Part shown: positions 54,018 through 62,145 of the stretch, in pieces | Position numbering within the stretch: the first letter of the stretch is position 1 | Layout of the letters: each line of letters starts with the position of its first letter | Notes under the pieces: generated by a model | What the model saw: the letters and a program-made list of their open reading frames with translations, nothing else | What the model was told of the DNA's origin: nothing | Databases searched by the model: none | Assembly (NCBI GenBank): GCA_002104905.1 | Contig: MCFE01000270.1 | Span: 1 to 64,000, forward strand | Source of the DNA: Basidiobolus meristosporus CBS 931.73 | Lineage: Eukaryota > Basidiobolomycota > Basidiobolomycetes > Basidiobolales > Basidiobolaceae | Direction of reading: 5' to 3' | DNA length: 64,000 nt | Program-made: the position numbers and the translations under genes

Positions 54018-55240
54018 TCACATGGATTCAAAGGCAATGGTGTAGTCCTTTCCCTTGTGCTCTTGGCTCAACACTCCACCAATTGCATAATCTGAAGCAT
54101 CTGTGCAGGGAGTATACTCTTTTTGAAAGTCAGGTATTCTTAAGCTTAGTAGCTTAGCAAAATCATTCTTGAGCATCTGTAAGGCAGTCTCACCAGATAT
54201 GTCCCACTTGTAGGTATTGTCTTTCTGGAAGATATCAGTTAAAGGGGCTACAATACTTGTAAAGGACTTGACAAATCTCCAATAATAGGAAACCATTCCA
54301 AGGAATGATCTGAGCTCTGATATGCTATGAGGCTGCTTCAGATTCTTGATAACTTCAGCCTTCTTAGGGTCTAAGGTTACTCCTATGCTAGTCACTATGT
54401 GTCTCATATATTCAACGTGTTCCTTGAAGAATTCACACTTGAGTAGCTTGCCATAAAGCTTGTTCTCTCTTAGCTTCTTCAAGACCTTTTCAATATGCAC
54501 CAAGTGATCCTCTCCTGTCTTGCTGTATATCAGTATATCATCTAGGTAGATTATCACAAACTTGTCTAAGTACTCCTGGAAGACAGTCTGCATCAGGGTC
54601 ATGAATGTTGCAGGGGCATTGGTAAGGCCAAAACTCATGACTAAGTACTTGGAATGTCTATATCTGGCCCTGAATGCTGTCTTAGGGATGTCTTCTGGCT
54701 TCACCCTAATCTGGTTGTATCCTGACATGAGGTCAATCTTGCTGAAAATAGTGGCTCCATTGAGTTGGTCCAAAAGCTCATCAATCCAAGGTGTGGGGTA
54801 CTTGTTCTTCACAGTAACTGAGCTGAGGGCTCTGTAGGCAATGCCCATCCCAAGTGTTCCATCCTTCTTCTTCACAAAAAGTACTGGAGCTCCCCAAGGT
54901 GACATGCTGGGTCTGATATATCCTTGCTCCAGTAACTGATCTATTTGTCTTATCATCTCTTCCAACTCCAATGCACTCATTCTGTAGGTGTCTTACTGAC
55001 TGGAGGGCTATCTCCTGTTTCAATGGCATGTTCTACATCTCTGACTGGTGAGAGGCTTACAAGCTCATCTGGAAATACATCTGAGTGATCCTTCAAAAGA
55101 GTCTGGACCTTGTGGGGTACTTGAGTAGAGGAATTCTCCTGTAATACTGACATGAGGAGCATCTGGGTGCCTTCTCTTAGTGCTCTACAGAACTGTGTCT
55201 TGCTAAGTTCACTTGTTTCACACACACTGGAATTGATCAA
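54018..55240 (-). pseudogene. Gypsy-2 reverse transcriptase (long intact stretch)
   Basis: An N-terminal extension (55240-54977, 'VQTLLKDHSDVFPDELVSL') is followed after one frame change by 320 open codons (54980-54018). Motifs in order: '[13 protein letters not shown]', 'YRALSSVTVKNKYPTP', '[15 protein letters not shown]', '[13 protein letters not shown]', '[14 protein letters not shown]', 'LGMVSYYWRFVKSF', then the RNase H start 'YTPCTDASDYAIGGVLSQ'. All three polymerase aspartates are present (KID, YLDD). The conserved '[10 protein letters not shown]' reads 'LGMGIAYRAL', so some core residues have changed. Confidence 0.87.
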
Positions 55241-55342
55241 GTTAAAATCCAGTCTGGCAGGTAACAGCTCATAGGTCTTGTTGTCCTTCTGGATCTGAGT
55301 GGCATGGGTTCTCCAGTTGATTGATGGATTACAACAAAATAG

Positions 55343-56135
55343 CTAGGTTTTCCCAAGTACAAGGTCAAACTTGCAGTTCCCAGATATATAGGCCTGTAGA
55401 TCTTCTTCATAGTCATTGATTTTCATCCTCACTGGCTGAGTACCATGGTTGATTATGTGAGAGTTCCCATCAGCTGTTGAGACTGAAGTTGATTTGGTGA
55501 GTTCTGAAACAAAGAAGCCAGCGCTACTGTTGTAGCTTTGATACAAGAGTGTGTAGCTGAGGGGACTTCTGGTAGCTATAATATTGCGCCCAATCATTCT
55601 TTACAACCGCGGATTGCGCCACACACCCTGGCATGGTACAATGGAACAAGTCTATTATGTAAGAGCTCCCATGAGCTGTTGAAACTGAAGTTGATTTGGT
55701 GGGTTCCAAGTTGAATCCAGCTTTCAAAGCAAATTGCTCTGACATGTACTCATGCAATGCTCCTGAGTCAATCATGATCTTGGCAGGTACTCCATTGAGT
55801 ACTCCACTCAAGTATAATAGTTTTCCTGAGTTTGAGGTCATCTGGGATAGGTATTCTTCTGTCATATGGAAGGTGAGTTCTGAGACTTCTTGAAGTTCAT
55901 CCTCCATGTTACTATGCTCCAGGGCCTCAATATGGTCAAAGGTTCTTGATGGCTGGTGCCCATTTCTTCTCTGAGGGCAGTACTTTGCAATATGTCCCTG
56001 CTGGTGGTAATTGAAGCAAAATCCTTTCTTCTTATATTTTTCTGCGGTAGGGTTCTTCTGCATAGTGTCTATTTCCATTGGCACTGCTTCTGATTTTCTT
56101 GTTTCATAGTGATTGTAGCCTCTGTGATTAGTCAT
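55343..56135 (-). pseudogene. Gypsy-2 zinc knuckle and protease, with a Harbinger-end insertion
   Basis: Minus strand open 56135-55524 (203 codons). It shows 'KKKGFCFNYHQQGHIAKYC' (CCHC knuckle with its second cysteine changed to tyrosine) and protease 'IMIDSGALHEYMSEQFALKAG', catalytic D-S-G intact. At 'SSYI' the frame reads on into about 150 bp of a Harbinger terminal repeat (55504-55653). After it, the host segment 'TKSTSVSTA' appears a second time (55503-55447) and protease continues in another frame ('MKINDYEEDLQAYISGNCKFDLVLGKT'). Confidence 0.8.
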
Positions 56136-56139
56136 TGTG

Positions 56140-56755
56140 GGCTCCCAACTCCAAACATAGCTGAGTCATAGTCAATGGCAATCTTGATGGCTTCTTCATT
56201 ACTCTGAGGTCTTCAATTATTCTCTTCCTTAGGAGTTCTTTCTTTCAACCCATCAATAAAGTATTCAACTTGATCCAGAGGGTCCGTTCTTTCAATTTGC
56301 CCAAGTAGACATCTATATTCATAGATGTACTCTTGGACCATTCCTTTCTGTCTGAGTGTCTTCAACTTTCTTCTTAGTGGTGTCTGTTGGTGTGGAGGCT
56401 TAAAGGCATCCCAAATTTTGGACACAAGCTCATCCCAGATAGAGATTGTAGAGCATCCCTTCATGGTGGCTGACCTGATCTTGTTGTGGTACCACAATAA
56501 AGCTGCATCTGCCAGTTAAGCGGCTGTATAATGTAACTTGCCTTCTGGAGCAATTCCCTTAGCCTTGAAAGCTTCTTCAATCTGGAAGAACCAAGTTCCC
56601 AGGTTTTCATTGACTCTACCATGGTACCAGTTGACCTTGTGACTAAAGTAGCGCTTGACAGGGTTTTGCTGGCTTTGGGCCATGGTAGTCATTCCTTGTT
56701 GCTGCTGGCTAAGGATCTGGAGTAACTGTTGTTGCAGGGCCAGGATTTGTTGCAT
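56140..56755 (-). pseudogene. Gypsy-2 gag relic
   Basis: Minus strand from ATG 56755: a glutamine-rich start ('MQQILALQQQLLQILSQQQQG'), 'VNWYHGRVNENLGTWFFQIEEAF', then a stop at 56516. It continues 'LWYHNKIRSATMKGC', 'IWDAFKPPHQQTPLRRKLKTLRQ', 'QVEYFIDGLKERT' (56497-56213). This is the Ty3/gypsy capsid region. The downstream part 'NEEAIKIAIDYDSAMFG' is readable after another stop. Confidence 0.8.
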
Positions 56756-56825
56756 ATCCTTCTTCCATTCTTAATTTTAGCACATCTTGAGGGAGACTTC
56801 TTCTTTCTTCAGGAGGGATGTTTCT

Positions 56826-57212
56826 GGTTATTGCTGCTACCAATGTCACAAGTCTTGGTATAAGAGTTGCAAAGGAATAGGGAGTTTAGCTAGTATTGTA
56901 TTCACTGAAACTTGAACTGACCTCTATTGAAATTCCAGCAGCTCCTTATATACATTTTGCCAGATCAATTGCTGACTAATTGTATCTCCTAATGTAGGCT
57001 GTGGCTGATGACTCATTTGATTGCATCATCATCACCCAATAAGATCCTACTTAATATATCTATTTCTGTCTAATAGGAATCTGCTGATTCATTTGCTGAC
57101 TAATGCTACTGATTTGATAGATAATACTGATGTACTGATAAGCTAAGCATGTAACTACTTGATTTAACTAAAAACTGATCTAACTTAAACATTCAATCAG
57201 CCGGTCATAACA
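56826..57212 (-). repeat. Gypsy-2 5' LTR and primer binding site
   Basis: The LTR 57212-56844 starts TGTTATGACCGGCTGATTG and ends GACTTGTGACA. TTGGTAGCAGCAATAACC (56843-56826) follows and is the probable tRNA primer site. The LTR matches 52075-52443 along its length. Confidence 0.83.
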
Positions 57213-57724
57213 CTTGTCACCTTGCACAAGCTGAGTCAGGTAAACTTGTGACACCATTAGACTCACCCCAGCCTTCTGAGTATGGCATGCAGAGTGATAG
57301 TCTATAGAAGCAGGCTCACCAATGGATTATGAGCCCATTTGCCCTAACAACTGTACTCTGCATGAGTCCAGCAAAACCCAATTTGCAATGAGCAGTACCC
57401 ATCAAACAAAATACCTAGTATTCTTTATGGAGTGTAGTGGGCCTAGAATCCATTGAATGGTGAATGACATGATGTTGTGGCTAGAGAAGTGGCATATTTC
57501 CACTAATATCAGTAATGGGGTCATTGAGCATTTACTACTGCTTCTTGCCAAAAGTGTCCCGGGATGCAACTGACCATGAGCATGGCATAAATGGACAACC
57601 ATCATGCAGCTGGCAACATTTGTCCCGGAGACCATCCTGATGCCAGTATGTGTTGACAGTTGCATGGCATTCATATCAAAATATGCAATCAATGTAAGGA
57701 GTCCAACTTCTCAGGAATCTGCCA

Positions 57725-58743
57725 CCATTGAGGGAAAACATTGTTCACACTCCAGATATATTCATATAATAACCTACCTAAAGAAGCTTGTGCAGTCTAA
57801 CAAATATTGCAAAGTTATAAAGTACCATTCTCAATATCAATCAGCCTCATACATATTTAGCATTAATATTGAGATATAAGACTTGTTTTAATGGATAGTG
57901 CCACAGTGAGCCATGAGTGTCAATCATGCCTTAGTGTGCCAGGGAGGCCAAGTGGACCTACACTTGGTCACAGAGTGTGAAACAAATCTTCATCTTCATG
58001 CAAGGCAGCCCCTCTAGTACACCCATTGTGCAGGGGAAAATCCATTTTTTGACTTTTTTTTTGGGACAAATTTTCTGCAAGATGAGGAAGAGCACAGATA
58101 GACTGATGGCATGCATATGGTACTCTATACCCATAACACCTTGAATCTAGCTCCTGTGGCTTGTACCATATCACAAAGAAGCATGGCATTATTTTGGTCT
58201 ACTGCACTATCTAGCACTATAAGTGGTTGTATAGGCTTTAATTTAAGGCTAATATTAATATATAGTGCCTGATAGTGCCAGTAGACTAAGATAGTGCCAT
58301 GCATTTTTGTGACATGTTACAGGCCACAGGATCTATAATCAGAGTACCATATGCATGTTGTCAGTACCTGTGTGCCCTTACACATCATGCACAACATTGA
58401 TCTTAAAAAAAAGGGCAAAAAATGGATTTTCTCCAGCACAATGGGTGAGACACAAGGGCTGCTTTGCACAAAGATAAAGAGCTATGTTTCGCACTCTGTG
58501 CCAAGTATGGGCTCATTTGGCCTCCCTGGCATACTATGGCATCATTTGCCACTCATTGCTCAATGTGGCACTATCCATTAAAACAAGTCTTATATCTCAA
58601 TATTAATGCTAAATTTGTTTGAGGCTGATTGATATTGAGAGTGGTACTTTATAACTTTGCAATATTTGTTAGACTGCACAAGCTTCTTTAGGTGGGGTAT
58701 TATAGGAGTATATCTGAAGTGTGAGCAATGTTTTCCCTCAATG
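57725..58743. repeat. Near-perfect 1-kb palindrome with a MITE at its centre
   Basis: 57725-57878 (Tnp2 sequence beginning 'cattgagggaaaacattg') is repeated inverted at 58591-58743. Between them the MITE 57879-58590 is itself inverted about a centre near 58234. The palindrome covers MITE and flanks alike, so the whole block was duplicated head to head. The flanking trinucleotides are ata and tat, inverse rather than direct. Confidence 0.85.
57879..58590. mobile_element. Harbinger-type MITE, two inverted half-copies
   Basis: AGACTTGTTTTAATGGATAG at the left and its exact inverse at the right. Both arms (about 340 bp) contain the same long-arm sequence found once in the MITEs at 11223 and 43510, including the 'gggcaaaaaatggattttc' area that is single-copy in 43510-44013. 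A small spacer (about 58220-58255) separates them. Non-coding. Confidence 0.8.
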
Positions 58744-59509
58744 ATGGGCTTCAAGCAACACTCATACACCTATGCAACAATATAAGTGCAAGTGCTGGAT
58801 GAGTTGGTTATGTCTTTATTCAAGTGGCCTACTGAAGTCATTTCTACTAAGAGTACATTGAAAGTATTGGTAGTCATATGTTGATACTGTTGGAGTAATT
58901 ATCCATGAGTAGATCACCAATGCCAACTTGATGCATCTGCAGCTTTTGTGCAAGGAGGTTGTTACTGGACTTGAGCAGCTATACTACAAACATAGAGCTG
59001 AACATCTGGATCTCTACCTCTGCTGTATCCATTCTGTACTCCATCTTGCATGGTGTGTGGAGAGTACTGTGACTTGCCTTTCCTTTTGGTAGTTTCCTAT
59101 GGGGCAGATGTGTGGGCAGATAGGAAGACAAGTCAAGTTGCAGGTACTACCATATCCAGTCTAATCAGGAATATTAACTTCAAGTCCATCATGGATGTGA
59201 TGAATTGGCACATGAAGGAGAGCCAGGGAGAGCTGGAAAAAACTAAGGACAAATGTGCACATAAAGACACCTATGCCTATGGCAGCATGAAGCTAAGCAG
59301 CCCCAAAGCATGGCTGATCAGTAAGTAAAGCTAAGTTGGGTCAGGTGCAACAAGCAACTAATCTTTCTTTGGAAAACTCCACCAAAGCATGCCAGGCTTC
59401 TATTGGTCACAAGCAAATTTCTATACCACTTGATACAAAGCCCACATAAACAAGAGCTCATGCCCACCTGTAAGGGGGACCAGAATCCAGCAGGGAGAAG
59501 GAATAAATT

Positions 59510-61020
59510 GGACTTGTTTGGTTGGATAATGAAATATTGTTCTAGCATGTTAATAATATCAGATCAATCTGGCACTCTACAGTACATTCTAGCACTCTAA
59601 TTTCTACCATGATGCCAGCAATATGATACAGCTACTGGAAATCTGATTCAATCTGGATTATGTTGCTCAGAACAGTTCTTTTCTTACCTTATTTGCTCTT
59701 CATATTGCTCCAGACCCATTTCTCTCAGTATATGTTTTGTAAGAATATTTGGTGCATTAGACTGTATCTTAGCTATTTTACCTATTTTGCTATTTTCTTC
59801 TGTGTATGACTCTCATTTGTATTTACCTATCAATAAGCTGAATCTCATTAAATATGCAAATGTATGCTGTACTCTCACTCTGAAATGATTAAATATCTCA
59901 TTGTAGAGCTTCTGCTTCCTACTAAGCACACCATTCCTTTGCTTCCTATGAGCTCCAATACATCCAAATCTCTTACCATCATCTCCTATATATGCTAAGT
60001 CTGCCATGTATATCTCTCCTCTACCAAGTGCTGTATCATTCTCTACCCAGAGTGCTTTGTCATGCTTACTTCCAGCTAATGATCCACTGAACCAGATGAT
60101 GTTACCCTTGGTGTCAGACAGTGCTTGAAACTTCACACAGTGTGCATTGTATTTGCCAGAATAAAAGTGCCTCTGCCCCCTAGCAGATCAGTTAATCCTG
60201 ACTGAAAAGGTATCCAAGATATTCCTGATATTTAATCTGTTGCTGAACACTCTGGGATATGGAAGGCAATTGGAGCTTCTGAACCTAGTTTTCAAGCTTG
60301 CTCTAAGCCATTCATACCTTCTGCATGGCAGTTCTCAATTGCTGTCAGCTGGCAATGAAAGTTTTTAGAAATTTTGTTGCTAAGGATGGTGGGATGAAAC
60401 CTTCAAGGGCAATAGTACTTGTGATAGCAGAGAAGCTTAACAAGGGATCTCCTTGAGTAGATTGGAGTCAATGGTCAACAGTACCTGGTATAGATTTCCT
60501 CTAGTGTGTCAACAGGGAATCCAGTGTTAGTGATGAGATTGACAAGGAAAGACCATTTGGATGAATAAGTCCTCTCCAGACTGATATGTTTTCAGTTAGA
60601 GGTGATATTAATTAATTTGGCATGATGAGCTTAATTCATCTGATTTTCCATGCATTATGACTAAATCTCCATCAATTGTCATGTATCTAATTATTATGTT
60701 ACAAAAGTCATCCTCAAACATTGACTAGGTGATTACACTGATGATTTGCTGCAAGTCTATAATCAAATAGGAAATCTGCAATTGATGTCACCTGATCCTT
60801 GTCAATGCAATCCAAGATGTGTCATGCATAATATACAGAATATTCAGCAATCATATTAGTTTTCTTAAATATTACATATAGGACCAGGTTGATGCCAATA
60901 TACTACAGTATAAGTATCCAAATCTGTTGCTATAGTCCCTATGCCAAGTCTCACCTCATCATTTGAAAAACCTAGTCAAAACCCATCCCCAGCTCACTAG
61001 TAGGGTCCAGACTAGAAGAG
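59510..61020 (-). mobile_element. PIF/Harbinger element Harb-3, 5' truncated
   Basis: The terminal repeat at 59510 (GGACTTGTTTGGTTGGAT read inward) matches the right end of Harb-1. Moving right on the minus strand the sequence follows Harb-1 backward from 42031 to about 40590: transposase relic, spacer and the start of the second ORF. It ends near 61020. No left-type terminal repeat is present. Confidence 0.75.
59813..60370 (-). pseudogene. Harb-3 DDE transposase relic
   Basis: Minus strand, open 60136-59813: 'KFQALSDTKGNIIWFSGSLAGSKHDKALW', 'YMADLAYIGDDGKRFGCIGAHRK' and 'FNHFRVRVQHTFAYLMRFSLL' are readable. The catalytic glutamate position of Harb-1 ('IEHTFG') is glutamine here ('VQHTFA'). 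Upstream 'FHIPECSAT' (about 60260) lies in another frame, with the same offset as in Harb-1. Confidence 0.72.
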
Positions 61021-61285
61021 GAAAAGTTTCTTATGTGGAGTTCTGGCCAAATAATACAAGTAAATACAAAGGAAAGTCATGTATAGACAAAAATAGCAAT
61101 ATAGGTAAAATAGTTAAAGTACTGTTTGATTCACTGAAGACTCTTACAAGAAGACATATACTGAGAGAAATGCATCTGGAGCAATATGAAGAGCAAATAA
61201 AGTGAGAAAGGCACTGCTCTGAGAAACATAATTAAGATGGAATAAGATTGCCAGCAGCTGTATCCTATCACTGGCGTCATGGTAG
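61021..61285 (+). pseudogene. Inverted Harbinger transposase 3' fragment
   Basis: Plus strand, homologous to 41720-41945 ('KYKGKSCIDKNSNIGKIVKV', 'LTRRHILREMHLEQYEEQIK', then 'ccagcagctgtatc' 3' sequence). It is the same transposon end as 59590-59760 but inverted, facing it. It passes into Tnp2 sequence at 61286 without a terminal repeat. Confidence 0.65.
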
Positions 61286-62000
61286 AAATCAGCTACATGA
61301 TAGTTGTCCACTTGTACTGCGTACATGGTAAGTTGCATCCTGGTATGATTTTGGCACAAAGTAGTAATAAATCTTCAAGGCCCCCATTACTGATATTAGT
61401 GGTAATGCACCACTTTGCTAGCCACACAATTATATCATTCACCAGTTGATGGATTACTGGGCTCACTTGGCTCCATAAAGTATCCTTGGCATTTGTTATA
61501 ATGGGTGTTGTCCCATTGCATATATGGACTTTACCAGGCTCATATGTGGTATTGCCATTAGAGGAGAAAGGCTCAAAATCCATCAGTGAACCTTCTTTGT
61601 CCAAGCTATCACTCTTTGTGCCATATTCAGAAGCCTGAGGTGAGCCTAAAGGTGTCACAAACCCACCTGACTCAATTTGTGCAAGGTGACAAAGACAGAT
61701 AGGTGCCAATAAATAAGTATCAACTGGCTGGCAAGATAATGCTAGTACAGTAGTGACCAATGAGTGTTCAAATATGACTTGTGTGACAAAACACTGGCTA
61801 TGATCCTTGTAGTACTTCCTGCGCTGTCTTTGTGCTTCATGTCTGAGAGGCTTGCCACAATAGCCACATGGACTTTTTTATCATATCTTACAGTATTGAG
61901 TCAAAGAACTTTTCTCCATGGGGCAAACAGTTTGATATTTAACAATATAATGCATTGTATTACTTTTTGGTCAATACTCATGTGAATTTAAGACAGTCTT
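61286..62000 (-). pseudogene. CACTA Tnp2-type transposase, copy epsilon (N-terminal part)
   Basis: Minus strand: zinc-finger-like 'SPCGYCGKPLRHEAQRQRRKYYKDHSQCFVTQ' in two pieces (61880-61770). After a stop comes an open stretch 61760-61293 with 'PLGSPQASEYGTKSDS', 'DKEGSLMDFEPFS', 'DTLWSQVSPVIHQLVND', 'NGGLEDLLLLCAKIIPGCNLPC'. It is cut at 61286 by the Harbinger fragment. Confidence 0.7.
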
Positions 62001-62145
62001 GTAGTTGAGCCATTGTACATACGTGAATGTAAGATTAGTTGATAACCTGATAGAGTAAGCATTAAAAATAAAATTGTGGCACCATACACACACATGTATA
62101 TGTAACACTATTTCCCTTATAGTTTGACTCACTTCCATATATAGG
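62001..62145. promoter_or_regulatory. Divergent intergenic region of CACTA copy epsilon
   Basis: Spacer between the minus-strand Tnp2 and plus-strand accessory gene, homologous in inverse orientation to 24490-24650. No defined element can be named. Confidence 0.3.

Larger units (their letters stand above)
52075..57212 (-). mobile_element. Ty3/gypsy retrotransposon Gypsy-2, full length (5138 bp)
   Basis: Both 369-bp LTRs are present (52075-52443 and 56844-57212), with primer site and polypurine tract in place and gag, protease, RT, RNase H and integrase in gypsy order on the minus strand. The host CACTA sequence 'ggcacctggc...tcaccttgc' is continuous across it when compared with 24910-24945. 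Flanking gttg/cttg suggest an imperfect 4-bp duplication. There is no chromodomain; the integrase ends in a GPY/F-type module. LTRs differ at a few per cent of positions by eye, so it is not brand new. Confidence 0.88.
57213..59509 (+). pseudogene. CACTA Tnp2-type transposase, copy delta (interrupted by MITE)
   Basis: It continues from 52074. Plus-strand pieces parallel copy gamma: 'cttgtcaccttgcacaag' (57213), 'WLEKWHIST' region (57480), 'QLATFVPETILMPVCVDSCMAF' and 'SATIEGKHCSH' (57604-57760). After the palindrome come 'MQQYKCKCWM' (58770), 'KSIMDVMNWHMKESQ' and 'KLSSPKAWLISK' (59190-59328), and the C-terminal lead-in to 59509, where Harb-3 begins. Sequence equivalent to 25560-26360 is missing at the palindrome. 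Confidence 0.68.
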
